Source: Vibrionaceae bacterium (GTDB taxonomy: Bacteria; Pseudomonadota; Gammaproteobacteria; Enterobacterales; Vibrionaceae). Taken from it: a DNA stretch of 64,000 nucleotides. Positions 43,418 through 52,917 of this stretch are shown here, piece after piece; position 1 is the first letter of the stretch, and each line of letters begins with the position of its first letter. The translations under genes were made by a program, and so were the position numbers. The notes below the pieces were generated by a model that was given only the letters and a program-made list of their open reading frames with translations, made no database searches and had not been told where the DNA came from. The stretch covers positions 33,213-97,212 of the forward strand of contig JAAEZQ010000015.1 of the NCBI GenBank assembly GCA_018222805.1, in the 5' to 3' direction.

Positions 43418-43832
43418 TTATCAACCTCTAAAATCAAACACTGCAATTAATATAAAAATAAATATGATTAACTACACATCAGCCAACCATCCAGATTATG
43501 TCGCTATTAAAACACAATATTTTTAGTTTATGTCTCCGTTTTTAAAATGAGGATGTAAATTTATAACCAAAATTTGAAACGAAAGTAGTTTAATTCACCT
43601 ATTTGGACAAAAACTGCACTTTTATGATCAAAAATGGCGTAAAAAACCCAAAAACTGCTACGTTTAAGGAAGTTAGAAAAGGAGAAAAGGTAATTTTGTG
43701 GAACAAAATCTGGCACAAGAAGCCCAAAATAACTCGCTTATGCTACCAACAGGAGATAATTCAGAGCTTCCCAATTTCTTAGAACGCTGATCTATACACA
43801 ATAATGACTAACGTATAAGACGCGTTGGTACG
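43418..43832. other. Intergenic region between alaE and the hybrid kinase gene
   Basis: 415 bp, AT-rich. It contains one possible very small gene (43698-43790) and presumably the alaE promoter. Nothing else was recognised. Confidence 0.4.
43698..43790 (+). CDS. Possible 30-aa small protein
   Basis: GTG start with a strong Shine-Dalgarno sequence (GGAGAAAAGG, 7 nt before the GTG) and a 30-codon frame that reads VEQNLAQEAQNNSLMLPTGD at the start and ends LPNFLER. Hydrophilic, no signal. It may also be the remaining 5' end of a lost gene. No family is known to me. Confidence 0.3.
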   Translation: MEQNLAQEAQNNSLMLPTGDNSELPNFLER

Positions 43833-46259
43833 TTAAGGGGTGGCAAGCATGATTGTCAGTGCATCGATATCCGCAGGCTCAGGGGCCTCCTGACGTTGTA
43901 AATTACTTTCTATACGAGCTGTGACTTGTGCAAGTTCCTCATCGGAATGCGGCGTGATGTGCTTAATGATGGCGGAGAATACGTCCAGTGCTTCATGAAG
44001 ATTGCCGTTATCAAGAGAAATGTAAAAGCTAAGTAGCAAGGAGTCCGTATTTATATGATGAGAATAGTCAGCCTGTTGACTTTTCGGAGCTTGGTACTGA
44101 TAGAGCAAATCTGCATGGCGGTATAGCGCGTCGTCGAGTTCTGATTCGACCACTGGCTTAGCGATAATATGGTTCACTCCAGCTTCTGTCATCAGCTCTC
44201 GTGTCTCTTTAAATACGTCTGCAGTACAGCCAAAGATGAGAACCGACTTTGTTTCTGAAGCCATTGCTCTGATGGCAGATATCGCACCAATACCGTCTAA
44301 CACAGGCATATGGTTATCCATCAATATTAAGTCAAACTGCTGCGTTCTCACTTTCTCTACGGCTAACTGACCGTTTTCAACTCTTGTACATGCAAACCCT
44401 TTGGCTCGTAAAAAGGTTTCCATGATCATTGCATTGGTAGTGTTATCTTCTGCGATTAAAGCGTGTAAACCATTGCAATCCAGATTATGTTTAAGGGCCG
44501 ATCCCGTTTCGCTCGGCTCACAAGGGGTTAACTCAATCTCTACGGTGAACGTGGTACCAAGGTTTTCCCTGCTTTCAACCAATACACCACCGCCCATATG
44601 TTCGGCAATTTCTTTCACAATAGCCAGCCCAAGTCCAGTCCCGCCAAAACGTCTGGTTGTTGAAGATTCTGCTTGCTCAAATGGGCGGAAAATACGCTTC
44701 TGTGCCTCTTCCGGTATCCCGATGCCGGTATCTTTAATCGCAATACTCAGTTTAGTGGTACTTTGAGTCTCATATTCGCTTAATCTGACCTCGATTTCGC
44801 CGTTGTCAGTAAACTTAACCGCATTGTTTAGCAAATTGAATAGGATCTGGCGTAACCTTGCTTTGTCGTTGTTGTACCAACGCCCAGTTGGTACTTGTGA
44901 AACAACATGTAACTGAAGGCCCTTCTCTGCACATAAGGTGTGATACACACTTTTGATACTGCCGATGATCGACTCTATCGGGAATGGAGAATTGCAAAAC
45001 TCAATATGACCATGCTCGATTTTCGAGTAATCCAGTATCTCGTTAAGCAGTGTCATCATGTGATCGCCTGACTCATATAACGTGCATAACTGCATTCTTT
45101 GTTCATCGGTTAATTTTGTTTTCAGCAATATTTGTGCGGTACCCAAAACTCCGTTCATTGGCGTCCGAATTTCATGAGACAACGTTGCCAAAAATGCTGT
45201 TTTCGCATTGGTTGACGCCTGAGCTTTTACTTTTTCATGTTCCAGATAAATGGTCTTTTCATTAAATTTATTGATGAGGTGTCCTATCTCATCATCACTG
45301 CCGTAATCAATGTCTATAATCCCACCCGTTTTTGAGTCATCAACCTTTGCCGCGATCCTGACAATGGGTTCAACAATGTAGCGGTTGAGCAAGTAATAAC
45401 CGACCAATACACACAGAAGCAAAAACGGGATGATACCGCCTTCGACACTCATCACTTGAGAAAATACCTGATCGGCAACGCGCGCTTTCGCATTCACCAC
45501 TTCCATTCGCCAATTGAACTCTCCGAAGTGAAGCTCACTAATATACATCCCACTCCGCAGCTGAAAATTATGTTCGGTAATCACGTTAGAATTGGCATCG
45601 CGGATGATAACGCCCAGCGAATATTGATTGGTCTGCTCACGAATAAACTGAAACAAAGCTTCTAAAGAAAGATCCACCGTTGCTACACCAGCAAACTCAC
45701 CGTCTATATAGTAAGGGGCAGAAGCGGTAAGCATTTGAACGTGGGTAAAAGTATCAATGTAAACCGAAGACCAGTGAATAGAACCTGATGGCGCGTTGAC
45801 TGCTACGACATACCAAGCCTCCTTGTCGTATCCCGCCGATTCAGGGTTATTGTACGAATGAATTTGATCAATACTGCCGTCCTGATTCTTGTTGAAAAAC
45901 AGGCTGGTGTACTTTCTTTGTCTGGCATGCTGCTCAGGCTTTGGCCACAGACCACCGCTAACAATCATGTCATCGCTTAAACGTAAGATTTGAGGAATAA
46001 TGGTACTGAAAGAGTCAGCTTGGTTGGGGCTCTGAGCTAGCCCTACTAAGCTGTTAAGGACACTGGTTGACGTTAGTAACGGTTCTTTGACCTGAGAAGC
46101 TAACAGCTGCGTTCGTAAATCAAGGTTATGTTCTAGCTTTTCACGCACAGGCGGCTCTAGTACAAAGTACACCACCGAGCCAACCGTCGCGATAAAAAAA
46201 CACAGGTATAGCGTCAGTGCAAAGATACTTTTTCTTCTCAGCGATGAGCGAATTTCCAT
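43833..46259 (-). CDS. Hybrid sensor histidine kinase with CACHE-type periplasmic sensor
   Basis: About 808-aa membrane kinase. Numbered from the TTG at 46271: membrane helix 15-38, a large periplasmic double-CACHE-like sensor (39-278, with HSYNNPESAGYDKEAWY), membrane helix 280-300, HAMP-like linker, HisKA with phospho-His366 (SHEIRTPMNG), HATPase with N/G boxes (LLNNAVKFTDNG, FGGTGLGLAI), and a receiver domain with phospho-Asp652 (LILMDNHMP). No HPt or output domain and no response regulator is nearby, so it must signal through a distant HPt or regulator. ATG 46259 is used here; the TTG at 46271 has a better ribosome site (AGGGG). Confidence 0.88.
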   Translation of the reverse strand: MEIRSSLRRKSIFALTLYLCFFIATVGSVVYFVLEPPVREKLEHNLDLRTQLLASQVKEPLLTSTSVLNSLVGLAQSPNQADSFSTIIPQILRLSDDMIVSGGLWPKPEQHARQRKYTSLFFNKNQDGSIDQIHSYNNPESAGYDKEAWYVVAVNAPSGSIHWSSVYIDTFTHVQMLTASAPYYIDGEFAGVATVDLSLEALFQFIREQTNQYSLGVIIRDANSNVITEHNFQLRSGMYISELHFGEFNWRMEVVNAKARVADQVFSQVMSVEGGIIPFLLLCVLVGYYLLNRYIVEPIVRIAAKVDDSKTGGIIDIDYGSDDEIGHLINKFNEKTIYLEHEKVKAQASTNAKTAFLATLSHEIRTPMNGVLGTAQILLKTKLTDEQRMQLCTLYESGDHMMTLLNEILDYSKIEHGHIEFCNSPFPIESIIGSIKSVYHTLCAEKGLQLHVVSQVPTGRWYNNDKARLRQILFNLLNNAVKFTDNGEIEVRLSEYETQSTTKLSIAIKDTGIGIPEEAQKRIFRPFEQAESSTTRRFGGTGLGLAIVKEIAEHMGGGVLVESRENLGTTFTVEIELTPCEPSETGSALKHNLDCNGLHALIAEDNTTNAMIMETFLRAKGFACTRVENGQLAVEKVRTQQFDLILMDNHMPVLDGIGAISAIRAMASETKSVLIFGCTADVFKETRELMTEAGVNHIIAKPVVESELDDALYRHADLLYQYQAPKSQQADYSHHINTDSLLLSFYISLDNGNLHEALDVFSAIIKHITPHSDEELAQVTARIESNLQRQEAPEPADIDALTIMLATP

Positions 46260-46311
46260 AGGTCTAAACAAATAACCCCTGATATCGATTTATCATTAAT
46301 TGATTGGTAAG

Positions 46312-46923
46312 ATGGCCGCAACCAACCAGCCCATGAACAAATGGTATTCTATTTTGAAACTACAAGATATTCTTTCTCTTCCAGAACTTGATGGAAAACT
46401 ACTAAACCTAGCGAAGACTCAAGGCTTTGTCACCGCAATGGCATCTGCACCAAATGTATTGATGCCTCAAGAGTGGTTACCATTCTTGTGGGGTGGTGAA
46501 GAGACAGCGCCTTTTAGTGATGGCGAACAGTTAGAACTGTACATTGATGAAATTGTACAAGTGTGGAATCAAACTCGCCCTGCGTTGCTAGACGGCACCT
46601 GGGGTTGGCCTGAAGGCTGTGCGCTGGATGAAAAAGACATCGTAACTACCACCACTCGCGATTTCTGTGAAGGCGTATTACAAGGATGGCAGTTGGCGCG
46701 TGACGATTGGGAAACACTAATGCCAGAAGAGAGTGAAGACAACGCTCTACTTGGTGGTGTGCTGCTTTCTCTGACTATGCTTTACGATCCAGAAACCACT
46801 ATCGAAACGCTAGCGGAGCAAGGTATGGTAGGGCTTGAACAATTCGAAGAGATCTTCAATGCCATGCCAGTCATGCTTTGCGGTTTGACTCAGCGCGGTG
46901 TGACGCTCGCTGAAGAGCAATAA
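46312..46923 (+). CDS. UPF0149 (YgfB/YecA) family protein
   Basis: 203-aa acidic helical protein of the UPF0149 family (family pattern LPFLWGGEE near residue 55; TRDFCEGVLQGW near 110). Function unknown; E. coli YecA-type relatives carry a zinc SecC motif, absent here. The ATG at 46312 is used; MNKWYS eight codons later is possible. Divergent from the hybrid kinase across about 40 bp. Confidence 0.75.
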   Translation: MAATNQPMNKWYSILKLQDILSLPELDGKLLNLAKTQGFVTAMASAPNVLMPQEWLPFLWGGEETAPFSDGEQLELYIDEIVQVWNQTRPALLDGTWGWPEGCALDEKDIVTTTTRDFCEGVLQGWQLARDDWETLMPEESEDNALLGGVLLSLTMLYDPETTIETLAEQGMVGLEQFEEIFNAMPVMLCGLTQRGVTLAEEQ

Positions 46924-46964
46924 ATTAATACAGGCTTTGCCAACGAAAGTTATAAAACCTCGAA

Positions 46965-46990
46965 AGCTCTCCGCGGAGAGCTTTTTTTGA
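46965..46990 (+). terminator. Terminator between the UPF0149 gene and the YgiC-like gene
   Basis: Perfect stem AAAGCTCTCC/GGAGAGCTTT with a 2-nt loop and a seven-T run, between converging genes. Confidence 0.85.
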
Positions 46991-48157
46991 TCAGGTCAAA
47001 ATGATATGGGGAATATAACGTGCCATATCTTGAGTCACTAGATTACTATCTTCACGAATAGAAATGCCCGCAGCCCGATCATTGACCAGCCAGCTGCCGA
47101 TAAGCGTATGACTTTGTCCAAACTTCGGTAACGGATGATATTGCTGAACAATGTTTTTGCTCGATTCATAAGGTCCTGGTGTTTTAACCACGCGCTGACC
47201 ATTTTTCACTATCTCGATATTCGCGCCTTCACGTGAAAATAGCGGCTTTATCACATAGTCTTTTAAGCTTGCCGCTTTGGGATCGTCGGCAAAATAGGCA
47301 GGCAGTAAATTGGGGTGATTAGGAAAGCGTTGCCAAAGCAATGGCAGCAAAGCTTTATTCGAAAGAATGGACTTCCACATCGGTTCTAACCAGTTAACGT
47401 TCGCGGTTGAGAGATAAGTGCTGTACGCATCCTCAAACATAAACTCCCAAGGGTAGAGTTTGAACATCCAGCGAATAGCTCGGTTGTCCGCATCAACAAA
47501 TATCCCCTCTTCCGTCACGCCAATGTCTTCAACGTAGACAAAAGCCGTTGATAACCCAGCCTCCCGAGCACAATCTTCAAGATATTGAACGGTACCTTTG
47601 TCTTCTTCGGTATATTTGCAGCAACTGAAATGCAGCGTTTGTCCCGGCTGTAGCTTGGCAATCTCAGCAAAGCGCTCGATAAGGAAATCTTGCAGTATAT
47701 TGAATTGATCTGCACTTTGGTGAATTCGCCCTTTATTCACCACATCTTCAAGCCACACCCATTGCCAGAATCCAGTCTCAAATAATGACGTCGGCGTATC
47801 CGCATTGTTTTCCAGAAGCTTCGCTGGCCCAGATCCGTTGTAGGCGAAATCCATTCGTGAATAGAGGGAGGGTTCATTGCGTTTCCATGAGGAAGCGACC
47901 TGAGACCACATAACTTCAGGAATCGCACATTTCGTCAGTAACTGTTCACTGCGTACCACTTGGTCAACAATTTCGAGGCACATCTGGTGCAGCTCTTCTG
48001 TGGGATCTTCAAGATCCTGTTCGATCTGCGCCAGAGTAAACTGATAATACGCGGTCTCATCCCAGTAAGGTTGGTCGTACATGGAATGGAAGCCAAAACC
48101 AAACTGGCGTGCCAGTTCACGCCAGTTTTCTCTTTCTTGTATTTCTCTTCGAAACAT
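46991..48157 (-). CDS. Glutathionylspermidine synthase family protein (YgiC/YjfC-like)
   Basis: 388-aa ATP-grasp enzyme of the glutathionylspermidine synthetase C-terminal domain family (GSP_synth), without the amidase domain of E. coli GspS. Characteristic: YSRMDFAYNGSGPAKLLENN near residue 100 and FKLYPWEFMFED in the middle, PLFSREGANI near 318. E. coli YgiC and YjfC have not been shown to make glutathionylspermidine, so a different peptide or amine ligation is possible. Last gene of the K+ channel - DUF350 - YgiB - YgiC operon, 8 bp after the YgiB-like gene. Confidence 0.88.
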   Translation of the reverse strand: MFRREIQERENWRELARQFGFGFHSMYDQPYWDETAYYQFTLAQIEQDLEDPTEELHQMCLEIVDQVVRSEQLLTKCAIPEVMWSQVASSWKRNEPSLYSRMDFAYNGSGPAKLLENNADTPTSLFETGFWQWVWLEDVVNKGRIHQSADQFNILQDFLIERFAEIAKLQPGQTLHFSCCKYTEEDKGTVQYLEDCAREAGLSTAFVYVEDIGVTEEGIFVDADNRAIRWMFKLYPWEFMFEDAYSTYLSTANVNWLEPMWKSILSNKALLPLLWQRFPNHPNLLPAYFADDPKAASLKDYVIKPLFSREGANIEIVKNGQRVVKTPGPYESSKNIVQQYHPLPKFGQSHTLIGSWLVNDRAAGISIREDSNLVTQDMARYIPHIILT

Positions 48158-48165
48158 AGTGTCTG

Positions 48166-48735
48166 TTAACCGCCGCGACTACCTGATACCGCTTTGCCAA
48201 AGCCGCCTCGAGACATAGCCTGACCAATCGTACCGCCGCCACGCTTGTTCAATCGGCTGCTCGCAACGCTAGTCGGCTGGTTTCGGTACGAGCCATAAAA
48301 CTGCCCGGCACCGTTGTAATATTTCGACTTGTAACGGTACATCGGCTCTGAATAGTAACTCTTGTTGTATCCGCTCAGATTGCTAAGAGCGCGACTAAAA
48401 AAGAAACCACTGGCAAAGGGAACATAGGAGTTGTAGCGAGAACTGTAATAACAGTCATCTTGATAGAAGTCGTTCTCACACTCATGCTCTGTGGTATAGC
48501 GTGGTGCATTTTGCTCCGCTCTTTCCTTTGCTTCCTGATAGGCGATGTCACACTGCTCGCTGAACCCGGGCTCTGATGCTTTGCACTCGCTGGCATCAAG
48601 GTAAATAGCGCCTTCAGTCGTTGACTCCTGTGTCGCAAGGTAAAATATCCCGCCAAAGGCTGCAAAAGGGATAAGGCGGCTGACTTTAAAGCTCTTATCC
48701 ATGGATGAACGTTTAACGTTAGAGCTGCGTTTCAT
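48166..48735 (-). CDS. DUF1190 (YgiB-like) family protein
   Basis: 189-aa protein of the YgiB/DUF1190 family: a hydrophobic segment near residues 20-35 (LIPFAAFGGIFYLA), a Cys-containing ECKASEPGFSEQCDIAYQEA stretch, then a Tyr/Ser/Gly-rich tail (SRGGFGKAVSGSRGG). E. coli YgiB has a lipobox at the end of its leader; none is seen here, so the protein is probably membrane-anchored rather than lipidated. AGGAGG lies just before the ATG. Always paired with ygiC-type genes. Confidence 0.85.
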   Translation of the reverse strand: MKRSSNVKRSSMDKSFKVSRLIPFAAFGGIFYLATQESTTEGAIYLDASECKASEPGFSEQCDIAYQEAKERAEQNAPRYTTEHECENDFYQDDCYYSSRYNSYVPFASGFFFSRALSNLSGYNKSYYSEPMYRYKSKYYNGAGQFYGSYRNQPTSVASSRLNKRGGGTIGQAMSRGGFGKAVSGSRGG

Positions 48736-48743
48736 CGTTCCTC

Positions 48744-49160
48744 CTAATACGTCATACAGGCGGCATTAAGTACACCGACAGAAACGGATACTGCGGCAAG
48801 TACAATACCCGCGGGTACCTCGTTGTTTTCAATCCGCTCTGATACTTTTGGCATCAGAATAAAACGAACAATTCCAAACGCAATCAGCTGAGCTAATAAC
48901 GCGACAACGCCCCAAACCATAAAATCAATGATGCTGACTGAGTTTTTCGCCGCGCCTGCAATTGCCAGACAGTAACCAAGAAAAGCACCACTTAACGCCA
49001 CCGCTGCTGCTGTATTTTGCTCTTCTTTAATGAGTTGCCATTCATCATAAGGGGTCAGTTTTATATAAACGAATTAGAACGCCAAAACGAAAACAATCGA
49101 CACTGAAAAATAGAGTAAGAAATAGGGAAAGCCTGCTAACAAGTCTGCGATGATGTGCAT
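48744..49160 (-). pseudogene. DUF350 (YjfL-like) membrane protein gene with in-frame stop
   Basis: A 138-codon frame from ATG 49160 to the stop at 48744 matches YjfL/DUF350 along its length (MHIIADLLAGFPYFLLYF..., then LTPYDEWQLIKEE, then ALSGAFLGYCLAIAGAA..., ending NAACMTY). Codon 29 is TAA (49076-49074), in a run where the family simply continues. No frameshift is needed, only one base change. The ATG overlaps the K+ channel stop (TAATG). If translated, only the part from GTG 49001 (85 aa) could be made, lacking the first membrane segment. A pseudogene, or a sequencing error. Confidence 0.8.
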
Positions 49161-50203
49161 TATTTGTCCTTTGTCATTTTGTTCCATGCAAAATCTTCAA
49201 TACGTTCATCTGCAATATAAAACAGTTTGCTATTGGGTGGTACGTCAGTATTTAGGTCCGGATTAAGCTCAATACCATCACCTAAATCTATGGCAATAAG
49301 CGTTGCATGATGATGCTTTTTAATAAAACCAAACAGGTTTTCAATCTTAGTGGTTGGTTGATTTTCAGGATAGCTCACGGAGTATTGAGTCATACCTCGA
49401 GTTGAGGCAAGCAATTCCTGGTGCAATGCACTGGAGCCAGGGTCCACCGCTGCCTTGGCTAACATTTCAGCTCCGACGGCTGGAATACACTCGGCTTTCG
49501 GACAATGCTGGCTCAGTAAACGCCCCAAAGCTTCGTCCTTAAAATAGGCGAGCAAGTGTGCGTCAGGGTTGACTGAAGCACAATACAGTGCAGCAGACAG
49601 AGTGATATCATCCGATAAATTATCGACTATGATACAACTCGCCGCAGTAATGTTCGCGTTTTTCATCTCCTGTGAGTCGGTATAACTGGTTACTTTGATA
49701 AAGTGAATTTCACCCGGTAGCGGGTTTTCAATATCCGAACGACTACATAGTACAATGGGACGCTTTCCTGCTTCTTCATGCTGTAACATACGAATTAGGT
49801 GCATGGTTCGTGACCCGTTCCAACCCAATAATACGATATGGTTTTCCACTTTTACTCTCCGTTTACCGATAATTCCCGCTCGCCAATAATCTACTGCCGC
49901 ACCTGCCACACGCCCCAAAAGCGCAGCAAAAAGGCTTAAGCCTCCCGGAATCACAAACAAGACCACAACCCACTTACCTAAATCGGTCACCGGAGAATGA
50001 TCGCCATAACCAACTGTGCTCGCTGTTACCATCAGGTAATAAATGAAGCTCGAAAAGTTCTCCGTGAGTTCCGTCTCGCCCGCCAGAACCAATAATCCCC
50101 AAGAAAGGCTGATATATAAAAGGCTAATGACGACAAGATTGCGGGAGCTTAGTTTAAAAAGGTGCGAACTTAACCACTTCTTAACGACCAGCCACACTGC
50201 CAT
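49160..50203 (-). CDS. Ion channel protein with TrkA-N domain (potassium channel family)
   Basis: 347-aa channel: two membrane helices (about 22-41 and 75-98) around a pore loop with the potassium selectivity filter TVGYGD at 63-68, then a cytoplasmic RCK/TrkA-N domain (about 118-240, IVLLGWNGSRTMHLIRML). It probably senses a ligand or voltage to gate K+. Its stop overlaps the DUF350 start (TAATG), so the two are translationally linked. Upstream gene of the YgiB/YgiC operon. Confidence 0.88.
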   Translation of the reverse strand: MAVWLVVKKWLSSHLFKLSSRNLVVISLLYISLSWGLLVLAGETELTENFSSFIYYLMVTASTVGYGDHSPVTDLGKWVVVLFVIPGGLSLFAALLGRVAGAAVDYWRAGIIGKRRVKVENHIVLLGWNGSRTMHLIRMLQHEEAGKRPIVLCSRSDIENPLPGEIHFIKVTSYTDSQEMKNANITAASCIIVDNLSDDITLSAALYCASVNPDAHLLAYFKDEALGRLLSQHCPKAECIPAVGAEMLAKAAVDPGSSALHQELLASTRGMTQYSVSYPENQPTTKIENLFGFIKKHHHATLIAIDLGDGIELNPDLNTDVPPNSKLFYIADERIEDFAWNKMTKDK

Positions 50204-50266
50204 AAGTATTCAGTCCCTAAATGAATTACATTATTCAATAGTAACCCATTGATTGTAAGACACAAA

Positions 50267-50292
50267 AAAACCAGCCATATTCGGCTGGTTTT
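50267..50292 (-). terminator. Terminator of nadA
   Basis: Perfect stem AAAACCAGCC/GGCTGGTTTT with a 6-nt loop, A run on the plus strand. Confidence 0.85.
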
Positions 50293-50321
50293 TGAGATTC
50301 ATATTAAGATAACGCGAAAAA

Positions 50322-51383
50322 TTACGCGTTACCCTTTACCTGCATATTAAGCTGTTCTGCGAAATCTAACATGCGGTTTAATGGGATAAGAGACTTAACG
50401 CGAAGCTCTTCATCAACAAAGATTTCATGCTCTTCACCACCTTCACGAAGTGCTTGTTCAATCGCTTTCAAGCCATTCATCGCCATCCAAGGGCAATGAG
50501 CGCAGCTGCGACATGTTGCACCAGCACCCGCTGTCGGCGCTTCGATAAGCTCTTTTTCAGGAACAAGTTGCTGCATCTTAAAGAAGATGCCTTTATCTGT
50601 TGCCACGATCATTTGCTTATGCGGAAGCTCTTTCGCCGCCTTGATAAGCTGACTTGTTGAACCAACAGCATCTGCCAGTTCTACAACGCTTGCTGGTGAC
50701 TCTGGGTGAACAAGAATTGCAGCATCAGGATAAACGCTCTTCATTTTGCGTAGTGCGTCGGCAGAGAATTCATCGTGAACCACACATTCACCTTGCCATA
50801 GCAGCATGTCTGCGCCAGTTTTATTGGCAATATATGAACCTAGGTGGCGGTCAGGACCCCAAATGATCGGTTTATCTTCTGCATCCAGATGTTCAACGAT
50901 TTCAAGCGCAATACTTGATGTTACCACCCAGTCTGCACGCGCTTTAACGGCTGCAGAAGTATTAGCGTAAACCACAACCGTATGGTCAGGGTGAGCATCA
51001 CAGAACTCACTAAACTTATCTGCTGGGCATCCAAGATCAAGAGAACACTCCGCTTCTAATGTTGGCATTAGAATACGCTTTTCCGGAGTTAGGATTTTCG
51101 CCGACTCTCCCATAAAGCGAACGCCACCAATGATTAGTGTGCTTGCCGGGTGACGGTTACCGAATTTCGCCATTTCTAGCGAGTCACCAACAAAACCGCC
51201 AGTCTCTTCGGCCAACGCCTGAATTTCCGGATCGGTGTAGTAGTGCGCGATCAGTACGGCATCTTTTTCTTTCAGCAGCTTTTTGATGCGCTCAATGTAA
51301 GACGCTTTCTCTTCATCGCTCAACGGAACGGGTTTTGGAGGGAATGGGTAAACAGTGTCGATTTTATCTAGTATATGGCTCAT
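50322..51383 (-). CDS. nadA: Quinolinate synthase A
   Basis: 4Fe-4S enzyme condensing iminoaspartate with dihydroxyacetone phosphate to quinolinate for NAD synthesis. The 353-aa product shows the repeated three-layer NadA pattern ([22 protein letters not shown]) and the conserved cluster cysteines in AECSLDLGC and [19 protein letters not shown] 51383 is used (MSHILDK), giving the family length; the frame is open six codons more. Next to the tol-pal cluster, as in enterics. Confidence 0.95.
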   Translation of the reverse strand: MSHILDKIDTVYPFPPKPVPLSDEEKASYIERIKKLLKEKDAVLIAHYYTDPEIQALAEETGGFVGDSLEMAKFGNRHPASTLIIGGVRFMGESAKILTPEKRILMPTLEAECSLDLGCPADKFSEFCDAHPDHTVVVYANTSAAVKARADWVVTSSIALEIVEHLDAEDKPIIWGPDRHLGSYIANKTGADMLLWQGECVVHDEFSADALRKMKSVYPDAAILVHPESPASVVELADAVGSTSQLIKAAKELPHKQMIVATDKGIFFKMQQLVPEKELIEAPTAGAGATCRSCAHCPWMAMNGLKAIEQALREGGEEHEIFVDEELRVKSLIPLNRMLDFAEQLNMQVKGNA

Positions 51384-51544
51384 TGCTCTTGCTCTACGCA
51401 ACTTCCTTTAATCCGCGTATTGTAACCTCGTTGATTTTCAAAAACCAACCTGTAACTAGAATTTCTAGCGGTCTAGCCGTATATCTTTGTTCCAATTAAC
51501 ACTCCTTTTGTTTTATTTATCCATCACGCTGAGCCAATAAAAGA

Positions 51545-51567
51545 AAAAGGAGCCAGAGGCTCCTTTT
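51545..51567 (-). terminator. Terminator of the tol-pal operon
   Basis: Stem AAAAGGAGCC/GGCTCCTTTT with a 3-nt loop, after cpoB. Confidence 0.8.
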
Positions 51568-51588
51568 AAACATAATCAAAGACAGAGA

Positions 51589-52347
51589 TCACAGCTTAGA
51601 AGCTGCAATTTTCGCAGAAGCACTATTCGGGTACTCATCAACCACTTGCTGATAGAACTTCTTCGCCTGCTCTGCATTATTGTTACGTTCAGCGATATCG
51701 CCTAATTTAACTAAAGCATCCGCTCGCTTGTTAGAGTCTTTGTAAGAAACCACCGCAACAAAGCTTTGTGCAGCATCCTTATCCTGCTTCTTAGCGTAGT
51801 ACAATTGGCCTAACCAATAATGTGAGTTCGCTGTATAAGTGGAGTTAGGATAATCCTTTTGGAATTGTTGGAATGCCGCAATTGCGCCAGCGTAATCACG
51901 CTTTTTAAGGATAAGATCCACTGCGTCTTGATAAGCCGTTTGTTCATCAGCATTAGGAGTGTACTGACCGCCAGTTTCTGCTGGCTGCGTCTCTTGAAGG
52001 ACGGGCGCTGACTTCATCTCACCACGCATGCGATCAAGCTCGACGAATAACTCTCGTTGTCGCTGAAGCATTTGCTGCATTTCATGGTTATTTCGTTCCA
52101 GTTGACCTCTTAGTTCACTGATCTCTCGTGACATTTGGTCAATTTGCTCTTGCATTTGGAACTGAAGACGGCTGCGACTTTGCAGTAGACGTTCTAATCG
52201 CTCGACATCCGTTTCGGATGAACGACTCTTAGATACTGAAGATGTGCTGTTGAGATCAGATACTGGAGCTGGTGCAGCGAACGCAAAGCTCGCTGCACTT
52301 GCCAGTAACGTAAGCGCAACAGCGCGCTTAGTGTTACTGAACAACAT
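51589..52347 (-). CDS. cpoB: Cell division coordinator CpoB
   Basis: Periplasmic protein that links PBP1B-LpoB with Tol during septation. The 252-aa precursor has a signal peptide (about 1-24, ending AFAA), a trimerising coiled coil (about 45-115) and C-terminal TPR repeats (about 130-250, YQDAVDLILKKRDYAGAIAAFQ). It is the last gene of the tol-pal operon, 15 bp after pal. Confidence 0.95.
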   Translation of the reverse strand: MLFSNTKRAVALTLLASAASFAFAAPAPVSDLNSTSSVSKSRSSETDVERLERLLQSRSRLQFQMQEQIDQMSREISELRGQLERNNHEMQQMLQRQRELFVELDRMRGEMKSAPVLQETQPAETGGQYTPNADEQTAYQDAVDLILKKRDYAGAIAAFQQFQKDYPNSTYTANSHYWLGQLYYAKKQDKDAAQSFVAVVSYKDSNKRADALVKLGDIAERNNNAEQAKKFYQQVVDEYPNSASAKIAASKL

Positions 52348-52362
52348 GAGGAATTCCTCGAA

Positions 52363-52887
52363 TTAGTAAACTAAAACCGCACGACGGTTTTTAGCGTAGA
52401 CGTCATCTGATTGACCCAGAAGAAGCGGCTTCTCTTCACCGTAGCTAACGATTGAGATTTGGTCTGCCTGAACACCTAGTGCTTGCAGGTAGTTAGTAAC
52501 CGCTTGAGCACGACGCTCGCCTAGCGCGATGTTGTACTCTGGAGTACCACGCTCATCAGCATGACCTTCTACCGTTACGCGTAGTGATGGGTTTTTGCTT
52601 AGGTAAGCCGCGTGAGCTGCTAGCATCTCTTCGTAATCACCTGCAATTGTTGAGTTATCAAATGCAAAGTAGATAGTTTGAGTTTCGCGTAGCGCTTGCT
52701 CTTTCAGCTCTTGCTCAGTCAGTTGACCAGCTTGATCAATAGGCGTTGCTACTGTCGTTTCAACTGCACCGCTTTGGTTAGTTGCATCGCCAGTGCTTGA
52801 AGCCGCGTCATCGCTGGAGCTACATGCTGTCATAGCCATAACTGGAAGCGCGATTAGTAGCCCTTTTAGAACCTTGTTAAGTTGCAT
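52363..52887 (-). CDS. pal: Peptidoglycan-associated lipoprotein Pal
   Basis: Outer-membrane lipoprotein of the Tol-Pal system. The 174-aa precursor has a lipobox MTAC with Cys22 lipidated, a linker, and an OmpA-like peptidoglycan-binding domain ([21 protein letters not shown]). Its position between tolB and cpoB is standard. Confidence 0.97.
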   Translation of the reverse strand: MQLNKVLKGLLIALPVMAMTACSSSDDAASSTGDATNQSGAVETTVATPIDQAGQLTEQELKEQALRETQTIYFAFDNSTIAGDYEEMLAAHAAYLSKNPSLRVTVEGHADERGTPEYNIALGERRAQAVTNYLQALGVQADQISIVSYGEEKPLLLGQSDDVYAKNRRAVLVY

Positions 52888-52917
52888 CTTATTTTCCTTA
52901 ATTAATCTATCTTATTA

